Assembly: GCA_021234155.1 (NCBI GenBank)
Contig: JAJEKV010000010.1
Coordinates: 12,608,359 to 12,672,358 of the forward strand
Origin: Isoetes taiwanensis
Lineage: Eukaryota; Streptophyta; Lycopodiopsida; Isoetales; Isoetaceae
Direction: 5' to 3'
Length of the DNA stretch: 64,000 nucleotides
How positions within the stretch are numbered: position 1 is the first letter of the stretch; every line of letters starts with the position of its first letter. The position numbers and the translations under genes were made by a program. Below are positions 32,184-43,387 of this stretch, piece after piece. The notes below the pieces were generated by a model. It searched no databases. It was not told where the DNA came from and was given only the letters and a program-made list of their open reading frames with translations.

Positions 32184-33367
32184 TAATGATTTAAATAGGG
32201 AGGCAACGAGGAAGGGGCGGTCGTGAAGGTGGCCTGGTGGAAGTGCGTGCGTCCCAAGGCTGCGGGTGGACTCGGCTTCTTCGACCTCTCGCTGCATGGC
32301 AAGGTCCTCCTGTCCAAGTTTGTCTTTGCCATTCTTGAGAATGCGCTCGACTCCCCGGGCATGATCTTGCTTCACCAGTCGCTGTCCCACTCGATAGTTT
32401 TCCACAAGCCGTCTGTGTCCGCGCGGCTCCCTTGGGCGTTGTTCGTAGATATCAGGCCGTATGCTCATGCCTCTCCGTTTTTGAAGGGGCTCTTGCGAGC
32501 CTGGGAGCAGGTCCGTCCGTTGTTTTCACGGGTGGCTAATGCTCTGCCGCTGCACCCTCCGCAGGTATCAGGACGTGTGTGGAAGTGTCATCCGAAAGTA
32601 GATCCTTCAAATTTCGTGAAATCCTGTTATGGGCTTTTGGCAATTCAAGATGAGCTGCCTCCGTCGGATGGGTGGAGTCTTCAGGTGCCTGGGGATGATT
32701 GGGCCTATATCTGGAGGTGGGTATGGAACCCAATCTCGCCTCCCAAGATTCGGGTATTGCTGTGGCAGATTGTGCACCGTTCTTTGAGGGTGAACACGTG
32801 GGTCCACAGGATCAACCCGCGGATCAGCGACCTGTGTCCTATGTGTGGTGCCTGTGTGGAGACCCTGGAACACTGCATGTTTCTCTGTTCAGATATCCAG
32901 CCGGCATGGCAGTGGGTCCAGCGCCTTTTTCATACCTCACTCCGTAGTCAAGAGGTTCTTTTGAGGCTGTATCCTAACAGGTGGTCCCAGCTTCAGAGTC
33001 TGGCCTTTCATTTATGTAAAGCCTGGTTGCTGTGGCTCATTTGGAAGCGCCGACGCATGAAGGTGTTCAGGAATGCAGAGATGCAGCCTGAGGCTTTGGT
33101 CCCGCAGTTGCGGCATAAACTGTATCTGTCTTACTTGGCGTCCCCTCGGAAAGAGCAGTTCAAGGCAGCTGTTTGGGAAAGAACCCTCCACATTGTAGAC
33201 ACTCTGGGCAGATTTGTGGCTTGAGTCGTAGATAGGTATACATGTTAGGTGGGTGCTCGCTCTGGTGTGGGCAGGTGCACCCTAATATCGCTCGTCTTGT
33301 ATTTATTTTGGATTAATATTAGTTAATGTGATCTTTCAAAAAAAACAAAAAAAAAATAGGGAGAGTT
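32184..33367 (+). mobile_element. L1-type LINE, copy 2 (5'-truncated, with target duplication)
   Basis: 3' end of a LINE of the same lineage as copy 1: ORF2 C-terminal half, a 3' UTR of about 110 bp and an A-rich tail (33338-33355). It is flanked by 23-bp direct repeats starting GCATTCATGTCA, at 32161-32183 and 33368-33390, with a single G/A difference. 5' truncation plus a long target duplication are the classic result of target-primed reverse transcription. Confidence 0.9.
32199..33224 (+). CDS. LINE ORF2 C-terminal fragment with intact zf-RVT
   Basis: An uninterrupted frame of 341 codons from the truncation point to a TGA. It starts GGNEEGAVVKVAWWKC, collinear with copy 1 at 11981, and continues through GGLGFFDLSLHGKVLLSKFV and PWALFVDIRPYAHASPF. 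The zf-RVT module (about residues 175-235) is intact: IRVLLWQIVHRSLRVNTWV, CPMCGACVETLEHCMFLC. It ends LLWLIWKRRR and GRFVA. The endonuclease and RT catalytic parts are absent, so the fragment is a dead-on-arrival insertion product, but its clean frame shows it is younger than copies 1 and 3. Confidence 0.85.
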   Translation, partial: GGNEEGAVVKVAWWKCVRPKAAGGLGFFDLSLHGKVLLSKFVFAILENALDSPGMILLHQSLSHSIVFHKPSVSARLPWALFVDIRPYAHASPFLKGLLRAWEQVRPLFSRVANALPLHPPQVSGRVWKCHPKVDPSNFVKSCYGLLAIQDELPPSDGWSLQVPGDDWAYIWRWVWNPISPPKIRVLLWQIVHRSLRVNTWVHRINPRISDLCPMCGACVETLEHCMFLCSDIQPAWQWVQRLFHTSLRSQEVLLRLYPNRWSQLQSLAFHLCKAWLLWLIWKRRRMKVFRNAEMQPEALVPQLRHKLYLSYLASPRKEQFKAAVWERTLHIVDTLGRFVA

Positions 33368-33419
33368 GCATTCATGTCAGATGATTTAAAGAAGGAGTAT
33401 TGCACCAGGAAAAATTCTT

Positions 33420-33760
33420 ACATAAAAGTCACAAGAACTTAGACTTGTTTGAAAATTGGTCACATTACTAATTGCTCTAAAAAAGTTATAATTACACATT
33501 TGGCATCCGCACATCATAACCTCACAAGGATTGGAAACACAAGGTAAGAGAACCTTTTGGTATGCAAGAGAATGCAATGTAATTGACAAAAAGAAAGCAC
33601 TTAAGAGCAGTGAAACTAAAAGTTCTATATGTACATTATTAGACATGATACATGTATATAGATACAATGTAAGAGTGCTAAGCTTTTAGGGTATGTTACA
33701 TTACAAATTTCTAAGTTTGTATGAAATGCGTAAGGTATCTTGTCTATGAAGCACAATTTC
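33420..33760. other. unassigned region between LINE copies
   Basis: AT-rich, no gene seen; a short minus-strand frame of 93 codons (33386-33667) is probably chance. Confidence 0.35.
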
Positions 33761-33890
33761 ATTATTTTGGGAAAAATTTAGTAAGTTGGAATTTTTTTAC
33801 TATAGACCTTCTGCAGGGATTGTATACACGTGTACACTGTCATACATATGTTATGTACACTACATGAATATTTAGAAAACTTATTAACAC
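33761..33890. repeat. dispersed repeat with GTGTACA-type words, copy 1
   Basis: ACAATTTCATTATTTTGGG, AGTTGGAATTTTTTTA and GGGATTGTATACACGTGTAC recur at 41729-41960. This copy is cut at 33890 by LINE copy 3. Confidence 0.75.
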
Positions 33891-36277
33891 TAGATGTATT
33901 ACCCTAATCCCAAAGGTGAAGGATCTGAAATCCATAGGGGACTGGAGACCTATTACCTTGTTGTCAACCTTCTACAAAATTATAGCAAAAGGATATGCGA
34001 AAAAATAAAGCCTATTTTGATGGAACATATATCTAAAGTCTAGTCACAGGAAGAAGTATTCTCAGTAATATTGCAGCATCTTTTGAAGCATACATTGGGC
34101 AGGAAAGACACACAGAAGGTGCTCTATCTAAAGCTCAACTTTAAAAAGGCATATGACAGCGTGAGCTACTCCTTTTTGGAAAAGATGCTGCTTGCTTTTG
34201 GCTGTGGACAAGAGTTTGCTAACATTGTTGCAAAATTGCTGAAATCATCGCATGCATCTGTGTTAATTTTCGGGGAGACTTCCCCTATTTTCGAAGTAAG
34301 TAGGGGCATTAGACAAGGTTGCCCCCTGGCACCTTTTCTTTTTTATATTGTCGCTGAAGGGCTATCTCAAGTACTATTGGCAGCAGTGGAAGATAGGGTT
34401 ATAATAGGGTTGCAGATGGCAGATGGCTCACAACATATCTGTAACCAATATGCCGATGATACTTTCTTGTTCTTAGAAGCTCTAGAAATAAATCTCTTGA
34501 ATGCGAAGCAATTGTTGGACTCCTCTATAGCATCAGGTTGTTTTCTCAACTGGAGCAAGTGCGCAGCCATTTGGCTACTAGATGAGCCTCTCCGGGTCAT
34601 GTTGTCGCTTTTCCTTGGACCATTGCACCTGCTGGGTCCTCCTCGAAGTTGTTGGGTGTTCCAATAGGGGTGTGCACCTCATTCTCGAATATTTGGGATG
34701 AGATCCTGCTCAGTTTAGACAAACATTTGAGATGGTGGAAAGTCAGTAAGCTCTCCATGGCAGGAAGAATCATCGTAGCCAAGTCAGTGCTAAGCAGTAC
34801 CCACATTTATGCTGCATCAGTGTTGTTGGCTCCTGAATCGAAGCTAGCAGGGCTATTAAAAAATGGTGCAAAATTTTGTCTGGAGTGGAAATCAGGAAGG
34901 GGCAAATGTCAAAGTAGCTTGGAGAAAATGCTTGAGATCCAAGTCATATGGAGGACTAGGAATGCTTGACTTTAAGTTGCATAGCAAGATCTTAGTGTGC
35001 AAGTTCATGTGGGAAATCCTTCTGTAGGAGTCGAAGTCTCCATGCCTTGAGCTCCTGAAACAATCACTAACTCACTGTACGCCGTATAGAAAACCCTCCC
35101 ATAAAGCAAATTTACCATAGGCCCTGTTTTATAAATTGAGGCCCTATGCAGGAGCTTCGCCGTTTCTTAGAGGATTGCTTAAAGCTTGGGAGACATTTAA
35201 AGTTCTATGGCGCTTGGACATCAAAAATTGTACCTCGGTGTCTATGCCGGTGTGGTGGCTACAAGTGGAAACTAACAGAGGCCACGTGCCACCTTTTTTA
35301 GTGGTGAATAAAAGAAGGCAAAACAGATGGATTGTGGCAGGTATCTCTTGCATTGGAGATTGGTACCGAGGTGGTGTGCGGCACTCTTGGGAGTCATTTC
35401 ATTCAAAGTGAAATCACAGGACAAACGAGTTTGGGAAATGGTATTGGCCAATATTCCAACCTATGCTTCTCCACAGGTAGGTGCTTTTTGCCTACCCTAT
35501 GAAAATCTTGATAAAAAACATTTTGTGTCAAAGGCATAGAGGATTCTGCATGTGAACGAACTGAAGATCCCTCCTTCCCAATGAGAGATAACAGCAAAAG
35601 ATGACCAACTCAGTCAAGTATGGAAATGGGTCTAGAAGAGCCACTTGCCACCAAAGATATCCACACTACTATGGTAAATCTTTCACAGAGCAATCGGGGT
35701 CAACATATTAGTGAATAAGTTCAACTATGATGTCTCACCGAGTTGCCCAATGTGCGGCCAGGGAGCAGAAATGATTGAACATTGTTTTATGCATTGTGTG
35801 AAGAAACTCCCTCCAGCTTTTGTTAGGCATGTATCCATCATCTTGGGAAAAAAAGTGAAGGAAGTGTTGGAGGGACTTCTTTAGCTTTGAGGTGGAAAAA
35901 GAGCTAAAAGCAAGTTAGGCATGTATCCATCATCTTGGCAAATTGGAAAAAAAGTGGCTCTGAATTTATGTAAAGGATTGCTCCTATGGCTAATATGGAA
36001 GAGGCGGAGAAAATTAGTGTTCTCCCAAGAATATATTCATCCCAATAGCCTATGGCCATCTTTAAAACAAAAGAGCTGCCAATATCTTATTGAAGAGGAG
36101 GAGTGGGCTTCTCAAGTCCACGATTCTCTTTTATCGTTCCTGTAAAAGTTCCAAGTCCATAGCTGAGTGGTTATCCCTACATAAACAAACATATTGTGTA
36201 GGTGTATGATATCACTTGGCATATGTATGTAATTGATGAGTACCAATTAATATATCTCTGATCCTTAAAAAAAAAAA
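33891..36277 (+). mobile_element. L1-type LINE, copy 3 (5'-truncated, decayed)
   Basis: Starts within the RT domain of ORF2 and ends in an A11 tail at about 36266-36276. Flanking sequences TAGAAAACTTATTAACAC (33873-33890) and TAGAAAACATAAAACAC (36278-36294) look like a degenerate target duplication. The insertion lies inside a copy of the dispersed repeat whose uninterrupted relative is at 41.9 kb (TTTAGAGAACATATTAACAC). Confidence 0.8.
33896..36145 (+). pseudogene. LINE ORF2 RT and zf-RVT remnant
   Basis: RT motifs in order: ITLIPKVKDL, DWRPITLLSTFYKIIAK, KLNFKKAYDSVSYSFLEK, SRGIRQGCPLAPFLF and the catalytic QYADDTFLF (about 34443-34470), then ASGCFLNWSKC. After a frameshift: GVPIGV, DEILLSLDKHLRWWKVSKLSMAGRI. 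Further down LRPYAGASPFLRGLLKAW, a zf-RVT remnant (CPMCG, EMIEHCF) and LLLWLIWKRRRK. Stops include a TAG where copy 1 has Gln in SKVQS. A duplicated 25-bp word (GTTAGGCATGTATCCATCAT and on) at 35822 and 35913 shows local rearrangement. This is the only LINE copy here that keeps YADD. Confidence 0.8.
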
Positions 36278-36448
36278 TAGAAAACATAAAACACACACAT
36301 GATAGGAATTAGCTCGGATTTCCAAGTCTATAAGACAATGTGCATTTGGGTTGGATCTTACCTAGGTGTTCAGATTTTTCAAATGAACTGGATAATTGAC
36401 AGTGTCTAGTAAAGGAGTGGGTGGTTTTTTTAGGACGTTAAAATCTCC

Positions 36449-36600
36449 TCTTCTTCTTCTTCTTCTTCTTCTTCTTCTTCTTCTTCTTCTTCTTCTTCTT
36501 CTTCTTCTTCTTCTTCTTCTTCTTCTTCTTCTTCTTCTTCTTCTTCTTCTTCTTCTTCTTCTTCTTCTTCTTCTTCTTCTTCTTCTTCTTCTTCTTCTTC
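36449..36600. repeat. (TTC)n microsatellite, about 150 bp
   Basis: About fifty uninterrupted TTC units on the plus strand, GAA on the other. The poly-Leu and poly-Glu frames seen across it are artefacts of the repeat. Confidence 0.95.
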
Positions 36601-36990
36601 TATGGTCTCATAATGATGCACCCAACCATTAATGTTGAAGACCCAAGATTTATCTTTCCCATGATGCTCCACCCAAGACCATGGTACTAATTACCATAAT
36701 TAATTCCATATCTTACACAATGGTACCCATAGCTTTTAGCCTTTCCATCATAAGTGCATTGGTCCATGGTGTCATTATTACTAGTTTACGTATCCCATAA
36801 GTAAGATAATACAATGTGTAGACATAAAATACCAACTTCCCATAGATCAAATAGAGCATATTTATCCTTTTAGATCCGCCATTGTATGCACCATTTCAAA
36901 ATATTAAAATATAATGCCCCTAACACATCTTTAGCAAAAAATATACCTTCAAGTCCATGAGCCATTTGCAAACTCCCATAATTCACATAT

Positions 36991-37106
36991 TTCTTCTTCT
37001 TCTTCTTCTTCTTCTTCTTCTTCTTCTTCTTCTTCTTCTTCTTCTTCTTCTTCTTCTTCTTCTTCTTCTTCTTCTTCTTCTTCTTCTTCTTCTTCTTCTT
37101 CTTCTT
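36991..37106. repeat. (TTC)n microsatellite, about 115 bp
   Basis: Second pure TTC tract, same strand orientation as the one 390 bp upstream. Confidence 0.95.
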
Positions 37107-40100
37107 GACACATCTTCACCCGGGGACTACTAGCAGTTATAGTAAAAACATTTTACTAAATCGTATTCGTTCAAGGTAAGATTACCCACACATATCCATC
37201 CCGGCGTTACCCGAGGCCACAATTTGGAAGGCACATTACCTAAAACACGTAAAGATATGAAAATAGAATAGTAAAAAAGTAGCAAAGCATTATTTTAGAA
37301 GATCTATTAATTTTGTAGATTGTAACCATATATGATCAAAGTAGAGACATAAAATGTAGACATAAAATATTATTGTAGATTGTTCCATGTATGATAAAAA
37401 TATAAAGCATTCAGTAAATTATTCCCATCTATGTGTCAAGGAAAAAAGTAGAGTTACAAAATAAATGTAGCTTTAGTTACGCTTCAAAGAATTCCATCTC
37501 CAAGTTAACGCCATCCCTAACAAACAAATAAGAGACAATTGGAGGAGAGAACCCGTACTCGCAGCCAATCATGCAAACGTTAGCGGTAATCCTGCATAGC
37601 GATGCAAGGGCCAAAAAGGTACATTGGGTCTCTCGAGTTTATCATGATCACCAATTGTATCCTTTTGCCCCGAGATGACAATAACAAGAAAGGACAATGG
37701 AATTATAGATTTTAACTTCTCAAATTGATCTCCAAATTTTTGTTATTTCAGCTTTTTAAATGGTGGTACTACTTCCCATCCATATTATTATCAAGCTATT
37801 TAATAACATAAAAGCTCAAGATATCATGATCCATTTTATAGCATAAATCGTAACAATTTTAGCTTTCCAATGCATCATATAAATCTATTTATTGCTTGTC
37901 AAAATAAATCTTAACTCATCAAGAGCATACTTTGTTCAAGCATAGCATTCATAGTCATCACATCATTGTTCTAACAACTTGTATCTTTGTAGAACTAGAA
38001 CTCGAGAGATTATTCAATATTTACATGTGACCTCAGATTCTATACTAGCACACATTTGTGCAAATTTAAAATAGCAGGACTGATTTGAAGCATTTTGGCA
38101 TCAACTTCTTATTTGGAACTATTGTTGTTTTGTATTCAAAGATGATCTGTTCGCCTTTATTGAGGATAAACTCCCATCATTGCTAGATCTTGCATCTACA
38201 ACATGCCATAAGAAACCACTTTGGAATTCCACCCTTTTAATAAGCTTCAAATTGAATGCAACGTCATCTATAAATCATCTCCACAAGCTGGACATTAATT
38301 GTAAGGATTATAAGCAGCATTATATTCAAGTATTTATGAAATTTAGAGATGGGAAAAATGTCCCAAAACATGCATATGACATATGAGATCATAAAATTAA
38401 AAAATGGAACATACCATTTAACCTGTTTACGAGCACCATAAGCATCATAGTTTCATCTTGTATTGCCATAATTTGAATCAAGATTGAAGCTTCTTTTATT
38501 CCAAAAAGTAGAGTAGAGAATCGTTTCTTGACCATTTCAAGAAATAATCATTCTCTAAGAAATAAAAGCCAGTTATCCACAATGAATATATGTTTTAGAG
38601 TATGGCTAAGCAAGGGAAAAGATATTTAAACCACCAAATCTTTAGCATCGGAAAGCTTAACTACTCATTTAAACCTTTGAATAAGCATCATATCCAACCT
38701 CATTTATAAGGCAAAGCAAACAAGAAAAAGAACCTCGGGTTTGTACGACTTTATTGAATCAAAGCCCAAAATCCAGACGTTGGAGCATAGAGCTTGCAAA
38801 TAGAGCTTTAGGTAGAATGTCTAGTCCACCATCTGTGTGACACATCACTTCTCTCAAGCACAAAAGCCTAACCAGAGATCTAAATGCTATCAACGATCCA
38901 TTTTTAGGGATGTCAAAAAGCATGTAAAGGCCATGACGGAATCCAAAGCATCTCCAAGTATGAAATGGCGAGCACAAATTTGGCAATAATCAGCATAACC
39001 GGAACCGATTTAATATCCCCGTGTCTTCTGAAGTAGTAGCGACCTAGAACTGCCGTTTACGTCAAGGCCTTAGGCCAAAATCTGTCGATACTAAACTTTG
39101 CTTTTGACGTTTTCCCTTCAAGACAACATTTCATATAAATATTTACCATATTAATATTTTCCATTAGAAGATGTCGAAAATGACAAATGCCTCTGGAAAA
39201 ATCAAACTTTGCTCAAGCCATACTAGATTCGGCTTTACCAAATGCGGCTAATTAGCCATGCCAAATCCGTGTGCATGGCGCCCAAAGTTTGGGGCAACCA
39301 TCCCACTTTTAGGGCTTACGCAAATTCCGCTTATAAAATAGCTATTCTTATCTATCTTTTAACAATACGTTTCCTAAGGAAATCATTATCCATAGGTTAA
39401 AAATGTCCTATAGAGTCTACCCCATTTAGTGCTTATAAAGGAAATCATTATTTAGTGCTTATAAGAAATCATTATCCATAGGTTAAAAATGTCCTATAGA
39501 GTCTACCCCATTTAGTGCTTATCATGTCACATCACAAAGCATATGCCTTAGAACAAAAACTTTTTGGAGATTTATCACCGTATGTACTTCATTCAGCTTT
39601 ATGGCTATTAATTACACCTTTTGTGCCACATTGAAGATGGACGTTTACATAGCCTTTAAATTAATATATCATGAATACCATACATCACCCATACTAAATA
39701 TCACAACATAGTATAAGCATTATTATTATCCATGTCATCCATTTGAGAAGAAAATACCAAAATTTTGAAGGCAAATATGCCAATTCTAAGACTCATTGTT
39801 TTGTCAGATATCATATTCCCAAGTAGAAGGCCATGCGTTCCCAAGATAATCCATATTTGTTGTCTAACCATTAAAACATGCATTCTTTTGGTCTTATAAG
39901 CCAATAAACATGCATTACTGCTGGGATAAATCAAGATAAATGCATTCTTGCATGCTACCATTAGAATCGTCCATGTATTAGGCGTATTTTCTATGGTATT
40001 TCCCATGGTCTGGAGGCCTTTGGGATATTTTTGTATTTTGAACTTTATAGCACTTGTAGTGTTTTAGACCAAACCATAGCTCCACATACCCGATTAAAGC

Positions 40101-40146
40101 TCAAATAAGAGCAAATTCTTAAGATTTGAAGATTTTGAGAGAATAT
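37107..40146. other. unassigned AT-rich region between TTC tracts
   Basis: About 3 kb without a recognised gene or element. Short frames at 38759-38986 and 39701-40006 (minus strand) have no known domain. Confidence 0.4.
39380..39522. repeat. local duplication with partial third copy
   Basis: AAATCATTATCCATAGGTTA through TTTAGTGCTTAT occurs at 39380-39437 and 39466-39522; between them is a partial copy that keeps only the two ends. Confidence 0.8.
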
Positions 40147-40245
40147 TCTCTTCTTCTTCTTCTTCTTCTTCTTCTTCTTCTTCTTCTTCTTCTTCTTCTT
40201 CTTCTTCTTCTTCTTCTTCTTCTTCTTCTCCTCCTCCTCCTCCTC
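40147..40245. repeat. (TTC)n-(CTC)n compound microsatellite
   Basis: About 27 TTC units followed by five CTC units, same orientation as the two tracts at 36.4-37.1 kb. Confidence 0.95.
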
Positions 40246-40850
40246 GTTCTCAATTTTTTTCCCCGACCAAGCCGGGTGGGGCGATCATCTTGCGAGGCTA
40301 GAGCCACCCCGACCAAGCGAGGTTTATCTGGAGATGTATTAGTATTTAGGAAGATTGAAGAAGATCATATAAAAGATGAGAACTTATAATGTAGGTGCCT
40401 CAGAGAAAGCATGGCAATCAACCACCTAAGGATGGCGCCTATCATTTTCTCGAGCTCTGGCTATGACGATAGCGCCATTGCACCATTCTTTAGAAACACA
40501 GGAGGGTGCATGCAGAAAGGTGCAAAGCCTAGAAGGAATCTCTCTAATCTCTAATGCCAGCATAACTTCCGACGCCCTGAACACGCTGGAATTTCCATGT
40601 ATTTACTTCACCGTAGATGAAATCAAATGGTTGGAATAGCATCCACTTGGAAAAAAATCCCACTTGGCGTCAACGTGGACACTCTAAAATTGCTTTAAAG
40701 TGTCAACTTGTGTTTGTGCAAACGTGCTAAAAACTTTCAAACATAGTTATGTGTATATGTATGATATAAGACCTTAAAAATTACATGAACATGATATCAT
40801 ACACTACACATGCGAAGATAGCATAAAAGATAAATTACATATAAATATAA
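40246..40850. other. unassigned region downstream of the DUF7869-like gene
   Basis: No gene seen; expected 3' flank of the minus-strand gene ending at 40851. Confidence 0.35.
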
Positions 40851-41735
40851 TTATCGAGAACATGACTGAGATTTAGAGCCTTTAGCTAATGCTATGTGCG
40901 CCCACATGTCAACAATATATTTTGAAATCTGAACAGTCTTCGGTCTTTTGCCATTTGCATCCCATGCATAATGTATAGCATCTAACTTCTCATACCTTGA
41001 TGGATCTGATGGATTGGGTCGCCAACGTTTAGTTAAACAACCTGTATAGTCACGACCAACAGGCATCCACCATGATACATAAATGTGACCATAATTGGTA
41101 GGCTCTGGATCTAGGATGACATCTTCTTCTGTAAAGCCCAACCACGTTGGAGTTTCATCGTCTGCAGGTCGGACTAAAACGAACATACCTTTCGTAACAT
41201 GTGCATGAGGATCGAACTCATCCATAGGCAACACAGGACACCCATCTGCTGGCTCACAATAAGAAGACAAAGTTCTTACAACCATGGTGGCTGCATCGAC
41301 CTCCGGAGTAAAGGCAGCTTATAGAGGTTCTTGCTTCGTACGCAACCAAAAGTTATCATTTTGAGGTCGTCCTGAAGAGACATCTTTTAAACATAAAAGA
41401 ATCTCGGTCCAGTAATCCATAATTGTATTGTACTGTCGTGCAAACACACTACTTTCTTGATTTTTGCAGAAGAAGTTTCATAATGCTATGTACTTGCTGA
41501 TGCTATCTGCCAGGCCAGCGAGATCTTTTAATGTCTTCCGTGGAGAGATATTTTTAGGCACCTCTATTGATGGCATTGGCTTACCATTTCCTTCCACATT
41601 CTTATTCCTTTTTCTGGAGTCCACTCTTTATGGGTTGGCCACATCTTATATTGCATAATGGGCCATTTTCCATCTACTTTAAATCGGAATAGTAATGGAT
41701 CGGTATGGCCTGTTAGACGTTGGCCCTTGTCAAGC
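40851..41735 (-). pseudogene. C-terminal part of a DUF7869-type protein gene
   Basis: Reading down from 41735: LTGHTDPLLFRFKVDGKW, QYKMWPTHKEWTPEKGI and MWKEM; then, after a frame change, PMPSIEVPKNISPRKTLKDL, a TGA, QYNTIMDYWTEILLCLKD, a TAA, and a clean 144-codon stretch (41285-40851) with FVLVRPADDETPTWLGFTEED, VSWWMPVGRDY and KRPKTVQISKYIVDMW. This looks like the C-terminal module of proteins whose N-terminal half is encoded on the same strand at 43.65-45.27 kb. The intervening 41.74-43.6 kb appears to be inserted DNA. Family naming is from memory of the CxxC/MDQxKT pattern of the N-terminal half; the module itself I know only as WLGxxE and HWW-type text in the same proteins. Confidence 0.6.
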
Positions 41736-41965
41736 ACAATTTCATTATAATGGGAAAATTTTTAGTAAACTGGAATTTTTTTATTATGGGGGTTGTATAC
41801 ATGTGTACAGTACCCTGTATCATAGACCTTATGCAGGGGTTGTATACACGTGTACAGTAACTGTATCATAGACCTTATGCAGGGGTTGTACACACGTGTA
41901 GTACCCGTGTATCATACATACATGAATATTTAGAGAACATATTAACACGGTATCATATACTAACT
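41729..41965. repeat. dispersed repeat with GTGTACA-type words, copy 2
   Basis: Relative of 33761-33890 that is not cut by a LINE. It holds an inner tandem repeat of about 46 bp (CATAGACCTTATGCAGGGGT twice) and ends with ATATTAACAC, the sequence that serves as the LINE-3 target in copy 1. It sits exactly where the DUF7869-like coding frame is broken at 41735, so it or a larger element has split that gene. Confidence 0.75.
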
Positions 41966-42052
41966 TCCAAACATAGTATGAACTATGTATGATAGATAGC
42001 AAAGGTTACTAGAGACACGACAGTATGTCCCTAGTAACCTTCCCCTAGGTTC

Positions 42053-42643
42053 CTAACCCCTTCCCCTTTCCCTTCCCCTGTGAGGTCTAACCCACGCAGC
42101 TGGGTTAGGAACCCAGAGCTCACGCATATCCCAGCCTGATTCTTCCCACCATATGGGGTACCTAGTCATTGCAAAAAGTAATTCCACATGATGATACTCA
42201 CGGAAGAAGAGCGGACCCAACTCCACAAAGTTGTTGTACTCGTTGTAGTACGTCCTAATAAGGCCATACATCTGTCCCTTACAAATTTCATGAATGAACT
42301 CTGATATGTATTGATCCAGAGAGTGTGCTAAATAACCAGCACGAAGAAGAGGCCTCAACTGCTGTAGCATCTCGTCCAAATGAGGAGGGGGTTCAAGAAT
42401 TCCTCTCATTGCAAGTCTCCTATAACATTCAGATGGATTAATTTCTATCAGTGGCTCATGACCACAATCAAATCGCTCCAGAATGAAGTTGATCAACTCC
42501 ATTGCAAGCTCCTTGGTGGGATTGTGGCGCAACCTCCACTCCAAGAAATGGTCAAATAGCTCATCTTGATCAGGCCGCACAGAATGCTTGGGGCATACTT
42601 GCAGGGCTTCTGGAGTAGCCCAGGGAGGATTGGGTCCAATCAT
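42053..42643 (-). CDS. unrecognised 196-residue protein
   Basis: Uninterrupted frame from ATG 42643 (MIGPNPPW). A longer frame to 42811 exists, but its upstream part is translated minisatellite (repeated LDLDPCSLLLDL) and is unlikely to be real. The protein is rich in aromatic residues and Leu and seems globular: QDELFDHFLEWRLRH, LINFILERFDCGHEP, YRRLAMRGILEPPPHL, LFFREYHHVELLFAMTRYP, and ends in a basic RGRERGRG tail. No signal peptide or membrane span. I do not recognise the family. It lies within the segment that interrupts the DUF7869-like gene, on the same strand, so it may belong to the inserted element. Confidence 0.4.
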   Translation of the reverse strand: MIGPNPPWATPEALQVCPKHSVRPDQDELFDHFLEWRLRHNPTKELAMELINFILERFDCGHEPLIEINPSECYRRLAMRGILEPPPHLDEMLQQLRPLLRAGYLAHSLDQYISEFIHEICKGQMYGLIRTYYNEYNNFVELGPLFFREYHHVELLFAMTRYPIWWEESGWDMRELWVPNPAAWVRPHRGRERGRG

Positions 42644-42649
42644 TTGCAA

Positions 42650-43200
42650 AAGCAAGCAAGGATCACCGACAGAGCAAGGAACACGGAGCAGAGCAAGGAA
42701 CAAGGAGCAAGAAGCAAGGAACAAGATCAAGTAGCAAGGAGCACGAAGATCAAGTAGCAAGGAACAAGGATCAAGATCAAGTAGCAAGAAGCAAGGAACA
42801 AGGAAGATCAAGGAGCAAGAAGATCAAGGAACAAGGAAGATCAAGGAGCAAGGAAGCAAGGAACAAGATCAAGTAGCAAGATCAAGAGCAAGGAACAAGA
42901 TCAAGTAGCATGAAGGAGCACGAAGATGAAGTAGCAAAGAACAAGGATCAAGATCAAGTAGCAAGAAGCAAGGAACAAGGAAGATGAAGGACCAAGAAGA
43001 TAAAGGAACAAGGAAGGTCAAGGAGCAAGAAGCAAGGATCAAGATCAAGTAGCAAAGAACACGGAACACAAGGTGAGAAGTGAAAGCAAGGTGAGAACAC
43101 GAGAAGTGAAAGCAAGATGAGAAGTGAAAGCAAGGAAACACAAGGTGAGAAGTGAAAGCAAGGTGAAAACACGGAACAAAGATGAGAAGTGAAAGCAAGG
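42650..43200. repeat. purine-rich irregular minisatellite
   Basis: About 550 bp made from words such as AGCAAGGAACAAG, ATCAAGTAGCAAG and GTGAGAAGTGAAAGCAAG in irregular order. The plus strand is almost all purine with regular C, giving strong strand asymmetry. Open minus-strand frames across it encode repetitive Leu/Phe/Cys peptides and are artefacts. Confidence 0.85.
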
Positions 43201-43387
43201 TGAAGGAATTTATAGCTACGAATCCAATAATGTTGAAGTATAATACCAATAATGCTGAAGTATTATACCAATAATTCTACAACGACTATAAAAGCAGCTC
43301 TATTCGGTGGTAGAAGTCATTCATCTCCCATGGCTTATAATCTGCATGATCTTCAGTTTGAGACCATTACTTGCTCCATGAGCTACA

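Noticed and set aside
36396-36672. 78-80 codon poly-Leu and poly-Glu open frames
   Set aside because: They are translations of the (TTC)n/(GAA)n microsatellite.
40119-40389. Poly-Arg and poly-Leu open frames
   Set aside because: Translation of the TTC/CTC microsatellite.
42650-43200. CRISPR-like array of spaced repeats
   Set aside because: Irregular word order, no constant repeat/spacer length, eukaryotic context; it is a minisatellite.
42869-43249. Minus-strand frame of 126 codons rich in Leu, Phe and Cys
   Set aside because: Translation of the purine-rich minisatellite; repeated peptide text follows the DNA repeat.
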